From contig CAZSXR010000001.1 of NCBI GenBank assembly GCA_964611335.1, forward strand, positions 124,001-188,000: 64,000 bases of DNA, read 5' to 3'. The DNA comes from BOG-1112 sp964611335 (GTDB lineage Bacteria; Bdellovibrionota_B; Oligoflexia; Oligoflexales; Bog-1112). The position numbers and the translations under genes were made by a program. Positions 44,040 through 53,434 of this stretch are shown piece after piece. Within the stretch, counting starts at the first letter, position 1, and every line of letters begins with the position of its first letter. The notes under the pieces are model-generated. The model saw nothing but the letters and a program-made list of their open reading frames with translations. It had not been told where the DNA came from and ran no database searches.

Positions 44040-44750
44040 TTAATTTTTAATACGAAGTTCCTCTATTTCTGAAGCAGTCAAAGCCCGTAATTGTCCGGGT
44101 TTTAATCTTGGATCGAGACGAAGATTCCCCACACCAACACGGACGAGTTGTTTAATGTGCAAACCGTAGTGCTCGAACATGCGTCTTATAATGCGATTGC
44201 GACCAACATGAAGAGTGATCTCGTAAGTACAGGAGTTAATTCCGAGAGGAGTTATACTCGCGCTCACAGGACCATCTTCGAGTTCAATACCATGTTGTAT
44301 TTCTGTTAAAGCTCTTGGGGGTAGGGGCTGTGTACTGACGACTCTGTATATTTTTGAGACGTTGTATCGGGGATGCATAAGTTGATTGCAGAGAATACCA
44401 TCGTTGGTCAGTAACAAAAGACCTTCAGAAAAGTAATCGAGTCTTCCCACTGAACTTATTTTTATCCCGAGTTTTTTGACAGCTTCCAGATCTTGTAAGC
44501 AGGGTTTTCCTTCATCGTTTTTGTTTGAACACAAAATTCCTGAAGGTTTATAAAGCATGTAGTAACAAAGTTCTGTTTCCTCTTTAGACACAGCTTTACC
44601 ACTGACAACAACGTGAGCAAGATCTTCGTCAATGTCCTGTCCTAGAACAGCCTGTTTACCATCTACGAAAACCTCACCCCTTGCTATAAGCTCTTCTGCT
44701 TTTCGCAAAGAACAGATCCCTTTTTTACTGAGCCATTTGTGTATTCTCAC
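44040..44750 (-). CDS. RsuA/RluB-family pseudouridine synthase
   Basis: A 236-aa rRNA-modifying enzyme. It has the S4 domain at the N-terminus (MRIHKWLSKKGICSLRKAEELIARGEVFVDG) and the catalytic Asp in SSVGRLDYFSEGLLLLTNDG near residue 103, with NRIIRRMFEHYG near the C-terminus. Family members act on 16S (RsuA) or 23S rRNA (RluB, RluE). The exact site is not decided by these motifs. The gene follows alaS by 21 bp. Confidence 0.9.
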   Translation of the reverse strand: MRIHKWLSKKGICSLRKAEELIARGEVFVDGKQAVLGQDIDEDLAHVVVSGKAVSKEETELCYYMLYKPSGILCSNKNDEGKPCLQDLEAVKKLGIKISSVGRLDYFSEGLLLLTNDGILCNQLMHPRYNVSKIYRVVSTQPLPPRALTEIQHGIELEDGPVSASITPLGINSCTYEITLHVGRNRIIRRMFEHYGLHIKQLVRVGVGNLRLDPRLKPGQLRALTASEIEELRIKN

Positions 44751-44771
44751 AATAGTACCTTATACTCGAAC

Positions 44772-47429
44772 CTAAGAATCTAAACGTTCTCTTAAAAATT
44801 TTTCAGCTTGAGAAAGAACCAGTGTTTCTTTCTCAGGATGTGCAGAACCACCCTGAGCACGATCTGGTTTTCCTCCACCCTTTCCGTTTGCAAGTTCACA
44901 GAGAACTTTCATCAAGTCAGGAGCTTTAAAAATATTCAAAGACCCTTTTCCTACAAGAATCATAATACTTAGAGAACCATTTGCTACAAGAGTTAGAACT
45001 GCAATATCTTTGTCCAGTTTGGATTGGAGTTCGTTTGCAAAATTATGAAACCGTTCTTGTTCAACAAGTCCAGTGACAGTGCTTACAAGTACGTTTGCAC
45101 TTTTGAGCGTTTTGCGTTGAGCAAGAAGTCTTTCTATTTTAAGAGACTGTTCTCGGTTTTTGAAATCAAGCAATTCTTTTTCCAAAGTTTTAACTTGAGT
45201 TTGCATATCCTGGATTTTTTGAAAAACCTGTGTGAGAGGAGCTTTCAAAGAACTTGCAAGTTGAGTGACAAGTGTACTTTCACGTCTCAGTTTTTCAAAG
45301 GCAGGCGTCGCAACCAAGGCTTCAATTCGACGAACACCAGCTGCAACAGAAGATTCAGACACAATTTTTAAAAGTCCTATGTCACCTGTTGCTTTTGCGT
45401 GAGTTCCTCCACAAAGCTCTTTGCTGAAAGAGCCCATAGTCAGAACGCGAACTTTATCACCATACTTTTCACCAAAAAGAGCAACAGCTCCGTCTTTCTT
45501 TGCGTCGTCAAAAGTTTTTATTTCCGTTTGAATAGGACTGTTTTTTTGTATTTCAAGATTGACGAGATCTTCGACTTGAATGATTTCTTCATCGGTCATT
45601 TTACGAGAGAAGGTAAAGTCGAAACGCAAACGATCAGGTCCTACATAAGAACCTTGCTGATTGACATGATCTCCTAAAACATTTTTCAGTGCAGAGTGAA
45701 GCAAGTGTGTAGCTGAGTGATGACGTGCGGTAAGAAAGCGAGATTTTACATCGACACTTGCATGAATTTTTTTAAGAGATTCTTTACTTAAAAGTCCGCT
45801 TACCAATGTGCAGCGATGAATGTGCATGTCAAAAGCTTTGAAGGTATCGACAACTTTCAATTCGATATCATCGTTACTTAAAGTCCCGATATCACCGATT
45901 TGACCACCGGATTCTGCGTAGAAAGGAGATTTGTCGAGACATATAAATACAGTATCTTTTTCTTCCCTGTAACGTGTTGTATGTACGTCTGCTTCGAGTT
46001 TCTCATAACCTAGAAATTCTGTGTCGCGGTTATCATTTAAGACAACCCAACTCTCATCGTTTCCGAGGGTGTTGTCAAATTTTGCAAACTGTCTTCCACG
46101 CTCTTTCTGTTCTTCCATTGCAGCATGAAATCCAGTTTCATCGATGCTCATTCCATGTTCTTCTGCAATAATACGAGTAAGGTCAACAGGAAAACCGTAG
46201 GTGTCATAGAGTGTGAATACATCAACACCAGAAAGTATATTCTTTCCTTCTTTCTGAACCTGTTTTGTAAGTTTGGAGAGAAGTCCTAAACCTTGTTCAA
46301 GTGTTTGTAAGAAACGTTTTTCTTCAGATTCGATAACCTGACTCACGTAATCTGCACGTTGCTTCAATTCAGGATATTGTTCACCCATAAGTTTTACAAG
46401 TGTAGGAATGAGTTTGTATAAGAAAGGTTCTTTCTGACCGATGTTATGGGCAAAACGAGAAGCTCTTCTGAGAATACGACGAATTACATAACCGCGTCCT
46501 TCATTCCCTGGGCTTGCACCATCTACGATTGCGAAAGCAATAGCACGGATATGGTCAGCGATAACGCGATGAGCGAGACCTTCTTCTCCTTCTCCGTAAG
46601 GAACTTTTGAAAGTCTTGCAATTTCATTGATCAGTGTTGTGAATAAATCTGTTTGATAATTCGATGTGCATTTTTGAACCACTGCACATAGACGTTCGAG
46701 ACCTGCTCCTGTGTCTACGTGATTTTGACTGAGTCTTCTCAAAGAACCATCAGCCATTCGTTCTTGCTGTATGAAAACAAGATTCCAGATTTCAAGAAAG
46801 CGATCGTCTTTACCGTTCACACCGTGGACAGGATGTTTGTACATTTCCTTTTGTGTTGCAAGATCGCCTGTATCGAAAACGATCTCTGAGGAAGGTCCAC
46901 AAGGTCCTGTAGGTCCCATTTCCCAAAAGTTGTCTTCCTTGAATCTCATTATGTGATCACGGTCGATGTCTGTTTCTTTGCACCATAAGTCGAAGGCTTC
47001 ATCATCATCGATGTAGACCGTTGCAAAAAGTCTGTTCTTTGGAAGTTTCCAAACTTCTGTAAGAAGTTCCCATGCCCAACGAATAGCATCACGTTTGAAA
47101 TAGTCACCGAAAGACCAGTTGCCCATCATTTCAAAAAAGGTGTGATGTCGGCCATCTCGACCGACTTCATCTAAGTCATTGTGTTTTCCAGAAACACGCA
47201 GACACTTTTGCGCATCGACAACACGAGTGAGACCTTCGCGGTTATCACCGAGGAAAATGGCTTTGAATTGATTCATTCCCGAGTTGGTGAAGAGAATAGT
47301 TGGATCTTCTTTCGGAACGATGCTTGAAGAAGGAACAACGCGGTGTCCCTTGTTTTTGAAGAATTCTATGTAAGAGCGTCGTATCTGCTCAGAACTTAAA
47401 TAGGGAGTTTCATAGGTCTTTGTATTCAT
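44772..47429 (-). CDS. alaS: Alanyl-tRNA synthetase
   Basis: An 885-aa class II synthetase. Catalytic-core segments are RRSYIEFFKNKGHRVVPSSS, NSGMNQFKAIFLG, FFEMMGNWSFGDYFKRDAI and the tRNA-binding GRGYVIRRILRRA. The editing domain has ARHHSATHLLHSAL and CGGTHAKATGDI, which bind zinc and remove mischarged serine. The C-terminal Gly-rich GGGKPDRAQGG is normal. ATG at 47429 has GGAAGAG in front; the open frame ten codons further upstream is not needed. Confidence 0.97.
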   Translation of the reverse strand: MNTKTYETPYLSSEQIRRSYIEFFKNKGHRVVPSSSIVPKEDPTILFTNSGMNQFKAIFLGDNREGLTRVVDAQKCLRVSGKHNDLDEVGRDGRHHTFFEMMGNWSFGDYFKRDAIRWAWELLTEVWKLPKNRLFATVYIDDDEAFDLWCKETDIDRDHIMRFKEDNFWEMGPTGPCGPSSEIVFDTGDLATQKEMYKHPVHGVNGKDDRFLEIWNLVFIQQERMADGSLRRLSQNHVDTGAGLERLCAVVQKCTSNYQTDLFTTLINEIARLSKVPYGEGEEGLAHRVIADHIRAIAFAIVDGASPGNEGRGYVIRRILRRASRFAHNIGQKEPFLYKLIPTLVKLMGEQYPELKQRADYVSQVIESEEKRFLQTLEQGLGLLSKLTKQVQKEGKNILSGVDVFTLYDTYGFPVDLTRIIAEEHGMSIDETGFHAAMEEQKERGRQFAKFDNTLGNDESWVVLNDNRDTEFLGYEKLEADVHTTRYREEKDTVFICLDKSPFYAESGGQIGDIGTLSNDDIELKVVDTFKAFDMHIHRCTLVSGLLSKESLKKIHASVDVKSRFLTARHHSATHLLHSALKNVLGDHVNQQGSYVGPDRLRFDFTFSRKMTDEEIIQVEDLVNLEIQKNSPIQTEIKTFDDAKKDGAVALFGEKYGDKVRVLTMGSFSKELCGGTHAKATGDIGLLKIVSESSVAAGVRRIEALVATPAFEKLRRESTLVTQLASSLKAPLTQVFQKIQDMQTQVKTLEKELLDFKNREQSLKIERLLAQRKTLKSANVLVSTVTGLVEQERFHNFANELQSKLDKDIAVLTLVANGSLSIMILVGKGSLNIFKAPDLMKVLCELANGKGGGKPDRAQGGSAHPEKETLVLSQAEKFLRERLDS

Positions 47430-47643
47430 AAAATGTCTCTTCCAGAGGTTGCTTCGCATAACTGTGTTAGATGGCTATAGCAACGCTGTGAAAAAAAGTC
47501 GAGTTATAGACAGAGCCATTACGGCGCAGTTTGGAGTGTTGCCGTATTTGTCCATGATTATAAGGGTTTACTTCATCCCTACCTCCTGCTAGAAATTTGT
47601 TTAAGACTTTAAAAATTAAAAATTGAGAGCGTGGGAGATGCTA

Positions 47644-48831
47644 ATGTTGAGAGCTTTTCTTATTGTCATCAGTGCGGCGTGCTTATCAGGGCCACTTCAT
47701 GCCGAGGTCAGCAAAGAGTTTTTAGTGAGTCTTTTGTCTAAATTCAAAAGTACTTTGGGTTCTCCTATTACTCGAAATGATTTTCACAAAGAGTTGACCG
47801 AAGAAGAATTAGCCTTTCTAGACAAAACTCAGAACTATGATTACACCGATATTTTTTCAGGCACCTTACCAAAAAATCGGGATGTTTATGCCTATAATTT
47901 TTTAAATTTTAGAAGTGTTCCAGCTGCATTGAAAGAACGTCAACTCAATGCAGAAAAAAAATGTCGCAAAGTGTTTACGGACGGAGTTTCTTTTGAAGAG
48001 CATTCACTGCATTCTTTTTCAAGAAAGCCAAAAGAGTATGATAAAAAATATTGGACCTTTTCTTATTGCACAGGTGGCGATCTTAATGCGGATAAAGAGA
48101 GTGTGATTTTTTATTTTCACGGTGTAGGGGGAGGGCCTTATAATTGGGTAGATCGTAGAGCAACATACACTATACGTAAGAGATGGCGTGATATTGGTCG
48201 TTTGCCTCTTTGGGTTTCAGTTTCTTTAGGTAAAGTGGATCATCTTGCACAGACGGGTAAAGAACATAAGTTTTTCGAAGTCATAGTTCCTTACATTGAG
48301 AAAAAAATTGGATTTGAACAAAGGCCTAAACGCCGTTTTGGTTTTGGGATTTCACAAGGTGGGGCGAATATCGTTCATGCGGTGATGAGACATAACAACT
48401 TTTTTGATGCAGCAGTTGCTGTATGTCCTGCGGTGATTGCAGCTCCTCCTTTTGAGGGATCTGAACAACATCGGTATAGAGTACGTACTGCCGCTTCACG
48501 TTCGCTTTTGCATATTGCGATTTCTTTGGTTCCTCGTGAGTTTTTAATTCCTGATTTTTGGTATAAGAATGTAGATGCTTTGAGTTTAGGACAACAGTTT
48601 CTAAATGAAAATTCAACTCCGCTTTACATACAAACGAGTTCGAAAGATCAGTTGGGTCTGCATGAAGGTGGTCAATTATTTGCGATGTTAGCAAGAACTC
48701 TCGGTGCTCCTGTTATGTTTGAAGAATTGGAAGGAGAGCACTGTGTACTCCGTCCTCATAAAATTGCGGATTTCTTCAAATCATTCCAGGATGATGAAAG
48801 GCCTATGGGTCTTCAGATTGCGAAACATTAA
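47644..48831 (+). CDS. Exported alpha/beta hydrolase
   Basis: A 395-aa protein with a signal peptide (FLIVISAACLSGPLHAE). The alpha/beta hydrolase core has an oxyanion-hole motif FYFHGVGGGPYNW, nucleophile elbow GFGISQGGAN (Ser), an acidic residue in TSSKDQLGLH and a His in EGEHCVLRP. It is probably an esterase or lipase-like enzyme in the periplasm or secreted. The ATG at 47644 follows GGGAG. The substrate cannot be told. Confidence 0.75.
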   Translation: MLRAFLIVISAACLSGPLHAEVSKEFLVSLLSKFKSTLGSPITRNDFHKELTEEELAFLDKTQNYDYTDIFSGTLPKNRDVYAYNFLNFRSVPAALKERQLNAEKKCRKVFTDGVSFEEHSLHSFSRKPKEYDKKYWTFSYCTGGDLNADKESVIFYFHGVGGGPYNWVDRRATYTIRKRWRDIGRLPLWVSVSLGKVDHLAQTGKEHKFFEVIVPYIEKKIGFEQRPKRRFGFGISQGGANIVHAVMRHNNFFDAAVAVCPAVIAAPPFEGSEQHRYRVRTAASRSLLHIAISLVPREFLIPDFWYKNVDALSLGQQFLNENSTPLYIQTSSKDQLGLHEGGQLFAMLARTLGAPVMFEELEGEHCVLRPHKIADFFKSFQDDERPMGLQIAKH

Positions 48832-48888
48832 ATATAAGCAGCATCCTGTAACTAGGATTTTTTTCAATTATTCAAGTGGCTTAAAAAA

Positions 48889-48935
48889 CATTTTTACCAG
48901 ATACTATCATTTTCCGATAGTATCTGGTAAAAATG
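48889..48935. promoter_or_regulatory. 20-bp perfect inverted repeat at the AbiE start
   Basis: Arms 48889-48908 (CATTTTTACCAGATACTATC) and 48916-48935 are exact complements with a 7-base loop. The repeat ends five bases before the antitoxin ATG at 48940, and no ribosome site lies between. AbiEi-type antitoxins bind inverted repeats to repress their own operon, so this is the likely operator. Confidence 0.85.
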
Positions 48936-48939
48936 AACT

Positions 48940-49572
48940 ATGAGTTATTTTATTAGAAACATATTAGATTCTTTTTCCCAAGACTGTTTTACGGATACAG
49001 AGCTTAACTTTATTATCAAAGGAACAGATGCAAGTCGTTATAATCAAGTGAAACGTGCTATTGCTAAAAATGAATTGATCTCCATTCGAAAAGGGCTTTA
49101 TGCATTAGCAAAATCGTATCAGCGTAAGGGTCTTCATCCCTATACTTTAGCACAGAAAATATATGGTCCCTCGTATTTAAGTATGGAATCTGCCCTTTCT
49201 TTTTATGCTTACATTCCTGAAGCTGTTTATAGTTTTTCAAATGTATGTTCCAAACGTTCAAAATCCTTTGAGACTCCTTTGGGCAATTTTTATTACACAC
49301 ACATCCCACTTCCTGCTTTTGGAGTAGGTATACAAAGAAAAATGATCCATGGAGAAGTTTTTCTTATAGCAAGTCCTCTCAAAGCACTGACTGATTATGT
49401 ATATAAGAATCGTTTGGATTGGGTAGGATTAGGACCTGTAATGAAAAGTCTTCGGATTGAAAAAGAAAACCTCAGATTTTCCTTGGAAGATATTAGTGAG
49501 TTAAGTGAACTTTATGCTTCGAAAAGAATTTTTAATTTCCTTGAGGGAATTCGAAGGGATCTGAGATTATGA
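48940..49572 (+). CDS. AbiEi-type antitoxin/transcriptional regulator
   Basis: A 210-aa protein with the N-terminal winged-helix part (FTDTELNFIIKGTDASRYNQVKRAIAKNELISIRKGLYALAK) and the C-terminal domain with HPYTLAQKIYGPSYLSMESALSFYAYIPE typical of AbiEi family antitoxins. It neutralises the toxin without direct contact in known systems and represses the operon. A 20-bp inverted repeat lies immediately upstream. The toxin gene starts 4 bp before its stop. Confidence 0.88.
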   Translation: MSYFIRNILDSFSQDCFTDTELNFIIKGTDASRYNQVKRAIAKNELISIRKGLYALAKSYQRKGLHPYTLAQKIYGPSYLSMESALSFYAYIPEAVYSFSNVCSKRSKSFETPLGNFYYTHIPLPAFGVGIQRKMIHGEVFLIASPLKALTDYVYKNRLDWVGLGPVMKSLRIEKENLRFSLEDISELSELYASKRIFNFLEGIRRDLRL

Positions 49573-50426
49573 GTATGACTTTGATTCAAGAAAGATTGAA
49601 TAGTTATCAAGCTAGAAATGAGTTGGAAGAGCATAATGCTTTGAAAGAGATCACTCAAGAACTGGCTTTGACAGGACTATCAAGAGCAGGTTTTTTTAAA
49701 AAGGCTGCGTTTCAAAGTGGAGCCTGTCTAAGAATTTTCTATGGTGTAAACCGATTTTCAGAAGATCTTGATTTTGCATTGATGCATCCTGATGGTTCCT
49801 TTCGTTGGGATAGCTATTTAAAAAGCCTTCAATCAGAATTGGAAGCTTTTGGATATCACATTCAAATTGAAGATCGATCTTCTCTTAAGAATGCGGTGAA
49901 AGTTGGTTTTTTAAAAGATAATTCCATTGGAAAAATGCTTACCTTGCATTCTCTCAGTTCTGGTATTGCAAAGACAATTAAAATTAAACTGGAAATAGAT
50001 ACACATCCTCCGGCGGGTGCACGGTTTGAACAAAAATACGTAGATTTTCCTGTAACTGTACCGATTTTAATTCATGATATGCCTTCATTGTTTGCAGGAA
50101 AGAGTCATGCTTTGCTTTGCAGAGAGTGGGAAAAGGGACGCGATTGGTATGATTTTAATTGGTATGTTTCGCGTAAATCCTCTGTGAATTTTGAATTTCT
50201 TACAAATGCAATAGAGCAAATGGGACCCTGGAAGGGTCGCAAAATCAAAGTAGACAAAAACTGGTACATCCAAGCAATGAGAGAAAAAATTAAGAAAATA
50301 GATTGGAAGAAACAGAAAAATGATGTTGCAAGGTTTCTGAAGAAACAGGATCTTGATTTGCTTGAACTATGGAGTACTGATTTTTTTCTTCAAAGGTTGA
50401 AGGTGTTAGAAGATATCTTAGTTTGA
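49569..50426 (+). CDS. AbiEii-type nucleotidyltransferase toxin
   Basis: A 285-aa toxin of the type IV AbiE family used in phage defence. The nucleotidyltransferase motif is FFKKAAFQSGACLRIFYGVNRFSEDLDFAL, with the metal-binding D66 and D68. Later CREWEKGRDWYDFNWYV matches the family motif. It probably adds nucleotides to tRNA or another RNA to stop growth during infection. It overlaps the antitoxin gene by 4 bp. The module has been inserted in front of rpiB, in a gene whose 3' end is still visible downstream. Confidence 0.88.
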   Translation: MSMTLIQERLNSYQARNELEEHNALKEITQELALTGLSRAGFFKKAAFQSGACLRIFYGVNRFSEDLDFALMHPDGSFRWDSYLKSLQSELEAFGYHIQIEDRSSLKNAVKVGFLKDNSIGKMLTLHSLSSGIAKTIKIKLEIDTHPPAGARFEQKYVDFPVTVPILIHDMPSLFAGKSHALLCREWEKGRDWYDFNWYVSRKSSVNFEFLTNAIEQMGPWKGRKIKVDKNWYIQAMREKIKKIDWKKQKNDVARFLKKQDLDLLELWSTDFFLQRLKVLEDILV

Positions 50427-50441
50427 TTTTTTGGGTTTTTA

Positions 50442-50661
50442 AGATTTTCTCGAAAAAACCCGAGAAGACTCCTTCCATAATTTGATTGTGGAACTTGCGA
50501 ATCGTGATTTTGATGAATATCAGGAAAAGTCTCAAAAAATAGGTGCCAATTTTTTTCTACCGAAACTGATGACAAAAATGCATTTGCTTAAACTTATTCA
50601 GATTTCCATTCGGGCAGTACGTTCGATAGAGTACAATGAAGTTAAGTTATTTAATATTTGA
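50442..50661 (+). pseudogene. 3' remnant of a gene formerly upstream of rpiB
   Basis: An open frame without start runs DFLEKTREDSFHNLIVEL to a stop at 50659-50661, ten bases before the rpiB ATG; the stop overlaps the rpiB ribosome site. About 72 codons remain. The first part, 50450-50501, is identical to 16504-16555. No family is recognised. It looks like the tail of a gene whose front was replaced by the AbiE module. Confidence 0.5.
50450..50501 (+). repeat. 52-bp exact repeat, copy 2
   Basis: Identical to 16504-16555, same orientation, 34 kb away. It begins 24 bp after the toxin stop. Both copies are at the 3' edge of a mobile-type module (AbiE here, the ATPase there). Confidence 0.8.
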
Positions 50662-50670
50662 GGTGACTCT

Positions 50671-51114
50671 ATGAAAATAGCAGTGTGCAGCGATGAACCT
50701 TATGCAGTGAATGACTATGTCGTGGAATATTTGCAAAAACACGGACACAGTTTTCTTCCTTTCGGAAGCGTGCAGACAAAAAAAACGGAAGAGTGGGGAG
50801 CTGTAACCGCAAACGCAGCACAAGCTGTTGCTCAGCAAACATGTGATGAAGGGATTTTTTTTTGTTGGACAGGAACGGGAGCTTCCATCGTTGCAAATAA
50901 AGTTGCAGGTATACGAGCTGCTTTGTGTACAGATGCAGAAACTGCTAAAGGTGCTCGTATTTGGAATGATGCTAACGTTTTGGTTTTGTCAAACCGTCTT
51001 ACAAGCGTAGATCTTGCGAGGGAGATACTCGATGCATGGTTTGCAAATTCGTACGCAGGTAAAGCAAAGGAAGCTTTAAAAACTATAGAAGATTTAGAAT
51101 CGGATGCTTCTTAA
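50671..51114 (+). CDS. rpiB: RpiB/LacAB-family sugar-phosphate isomerase
   Basis: A 147-aa isomerase that interconverts ribose-5-phosphate and ribulose-5-phosphate. The family pattern appears in MKIAVCSDE at the start, FFCWTGTGASIVANKVAGIRAALCTD (substrate loop and the strand beyond) and ARIWNDANVLVLSNRLT. The common GC-GTG motif is here FCWTGTG. TGAGG ahead of the ATG is a good ribosome site. It complements the transketolase encoded at 34436-36403. Confidence 0.88.
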   Translation: MKIAVCSDEPYAVNDYVVEYLQKHGHSFLPFGSVQTKKTEEWGAVTANAAQAVAQQTCDEGIFFCWTGTGASIVANKVAGIRAALCTDAETAKGARIWNDANVLVLSNRLTSVDLAREILDAWFANSYAGKAKEALKTIEDLESDAS

Positions 51115-51559
51115 TTTCGTATTGGCGAAATAGATCTTTCAGGGTGCTCCTCCAGCCGAGAGTAAGAAGGCAAGAAAGTGAGTTTTCTCCTGCTGAAAAT
51201 GCTCGGCAGAACTCGCCGATTTAAGGGGGACTCCACACTCTCGCATCAGGCGTCCTCCGATCCTGGTCTTTTCAAACAGCGAGCCAGGCTCAGCTATTTG
51301 AAAAGGGGGGAAGCATGCACACAACGAGACGATTAGGACTCCAAAGTGTAGGTATCAGTTCTCCGGCAGTGTTGCTGGAGAAAACTCTATTCTGATTCTA
51401 ACAAAACTGTTTTTGAAAAAAAACACCAATTGTGTTTTCAAGTATTTTGATTCTTCACATCCAAAAATGTCATCCAGTGACATTTTGAAATTTTCATAAA
51501 ACTGTATTGACATATCGACTTAAAGATTATCTATTGCCACCCTCTTTCAATGACTAAGA
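51115..51559. other. 445-bp spacer with several hairpins, no gene seen
   Basis: No open frame is convincing. GC is higher than the AT-rich flanks in 51140-51385. Hairpins: CTTTTCAAA/TTTGAAAAG (51268-51276 with 51297-51305, with an inner GAGCC/GGCTC), TTCTCCGGCA/TGCTGGAGAA (51359-51368 with 51373-51382), and TCGGC/GCCGA near 51203-51219. RNase P, tmRNA, 4.5S RNA and glycine riboswitch consensus strings were looked for and not found. An unassigned structured RNA is possible. Confidence 0.4.
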
Positions 51560-52093
51560 ATGGGTTCTACATTGTTATACAATAAAATTAGTCAATCACT
51601 CATGTCTCGTCTTTTCTTACTCTGTTCAAGCACTCCCATCTTTTTCAATGCTACTGCATTAGGGGCGAAATACGAATATCATCCTAACACTAGGCTTTAT
51701 ATGGGGGGAGGCTATAATCCTTTTAAACCGACCGAAGGCTTCTTTGATTGCATAGAACATGACGGTGAGAAAGCGGTTGATTCGAATGGAGCTGTTTCAA
51801 CGCTAGTACGAATTGAACAAGTGAAAACGCGACAAGAGTTCTATCAAAAAATAGATTTTTCTGCGTCAATTGCTGGCAGTTTCATGTTTATTCTCATTGC
51901 TTCGGACAGTGAAGATTCCTTTGAGAGGTATTCGCAAGTTCCAAAAGTCTTGTCTGAGTATGTTAAAACAATGACTGCTGAGAAATCAGCACCAACTTCT
52001 TTTATAACTAAACATATTTCCGCTTTTAAAGATGATATGACAATTCAACAGAAGAGGAAATTTCAGCAATTCAATTTCCCTAGTGTTTTCTAA
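51560..52093 (+). CDS. Exported protein of unknown function, short
   Basis: A 177-aa product; a hydrophobic segment LFLLCSSTPIFFNATALGA near residues 18-36 looks like a signal peptide. The mature part (YMGGGYNPFKPTEGFFDCIE, then EQVKTRQEFYQKIDFSASIAGSF) faintly recalls the N-terminal part of MACPF/perforin-like proteins, but the match is not firm and the protein is much too short for a whole pore-forming domain. It may be a fragment. The start could also be the ATG at 51602. It precedes the subtilase-like gene by 12 bp. Confidence 0.45.
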   Translation: MGSTLLYNKISQSLMSRLFLLCSSTPIFFNATALGAKYEYHPNTRLYMGGGYNPFKPTEGFFDCIEHDGEKAVDSNGAVSTLVRIEQVKTRQEFYQKIDFSASIAGSFMFILIASDSEDSFERYSQVPKVLSEYVKTMTAEKSAPTSFITKHISAFKDDMTIQQKRKFQQFNFPSVF

Positions 52094-52105
52094 TAGAGAA
52101 TAGCG

Positions 52106-53434
52106 ATGCAGAGCTTTTTAAAATTCATAGAATGTATTTTCATCTTTCCGATTTTGCAAACGAACTGCGGAGATGAACGGAATCTTGATAAACATCCTAA
52201 ATTAGAATCGAGTCATAAATTTCTAAGCTGCGATAGTTCAAGCTCCCTTCTTTTGGAAAAACAAGCTAATCAAGCTCGTTCCGAAATTGAAGCCATTTTA
52301 AATGAAGTTCCGAAGGACTGTTCTGATGAAATTATTAAAAGCAATTACTGTGAAAAAGTCGACGTTCATTTTAGTCCCAAACATGGAAATAATTCAAGTC
52401 GAGGTCAACGCATTCTTGTCATGGACAGTGGTTTTCACATTCCTGCAATGACTCGATATCAGTCAAAAGTATTGGACCTCGTAGAATTTGATGAAAGAGG
52501 AAATTTAGAGAGCACAAAACACACTTTGAATGTAAATAAAGCCTTTTATGAAATTAGTTCCAAAATTCTAGATGAAAAATATTCAGGTTTGCCTTTGGTT
52601 CTCCTTGAAGAATCTTTGGCTAAGCTGAATTCAAAAATAAAAAAAGAAGATAGAGTTTCAGGTTTTAGCAATTATGGCCATCATGGCACTTTTATTTTTA
52701 CAAAACTTGCGGAATACAATCCTAGAGCTGAATTTGTTTTGATTGATGACACACAATTTAGAGAAAATGCTGTATCAGGTTTTGACTTGTGTTCTCTAGT
52801 AGATTATGAAGATGAGCAACTAAAAAAACATGGCGAATACAATCAGTTTGTTTCCCGTCAAATTAGAACATTAGTTGAAAAATATGAAATCAACTTCATA
52901 AACTTTTCGTTTTCTCCTTCTGTGAACGAACATAAGAGAAAGTATAAAAATCAATGTTCAAAGAACTTGCCTAACCATCTAGCTCATAAACTTCTCCAAA
53001 ATGATTTGAAGTATTTTTTTGAGCCTCTCTCAAACATCCCTGATGTGATTTCAGTTCAAGCTATCTTAAATCAGGGAGATTTTTCTTCAGAAAACGCGCG
53101 TAAAGAAAATCTAATTGATTGTACTTCTATGACTAACAGCATCCGTGTAGGAGCGTATAGTTCGCAGGATTTCGATATTCCTGTAGAAGGTAGTTCTTCA
53201 CTCAAAGTTTTTGCAAAAGATCGAGAAAAAACCGCTTCTTGCATGGATTTAGCTGTAAATATGGGATTGAATTGGGAGTGGTCTGAAGAACTAGAGCCTG
53301 TCATACCAACTTGTTTTGTTCATTTCTTTTCTAAAGGGCTTGACAGAGCTGAGCCGCCATCTGAATCTATGCTATCATCTTCCTGCGCGGCGCCAATAGC
53401 ATTATCTTATTTGATTTATTTAAAAAGGTTTATT
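52106..53434 (+). CDS. Subtilase-like (S8) putative exported peptidase, in frame with rsmI
   Basis: The 443 codons before rsmI encode a divergent S8-like peptidase. The catalytic triad is visible as D107 in ILVMDSGF, H193 in GHHGTF, and S426 in SSSCAAPIAL. The N-terminus (FLKFIECIFIFPILQTNC) looks like a signal or lipoprotein signal. No stop codon separates it from rsmI, and the frame simply continues. The C-terminus after the Ser motif is only about 17 residues, shorter than usual, so the gene seems truncated by its neighbour. It either reads into RsmI as a fusion or is a decayed gene. Confidence 0.6.

Noticed and set aside
51115..51559. RNase P RNA, tmRNA or SRP RNA
   Set aside because: The conserved strings of these RNAs were not found on either strand.
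53340..53385. TTGACA followed by TATGCT as rsmI promoter
   Set aside because: The spacing is about 22 bp, too long for a normal promoter, and both lie in coding sequence.
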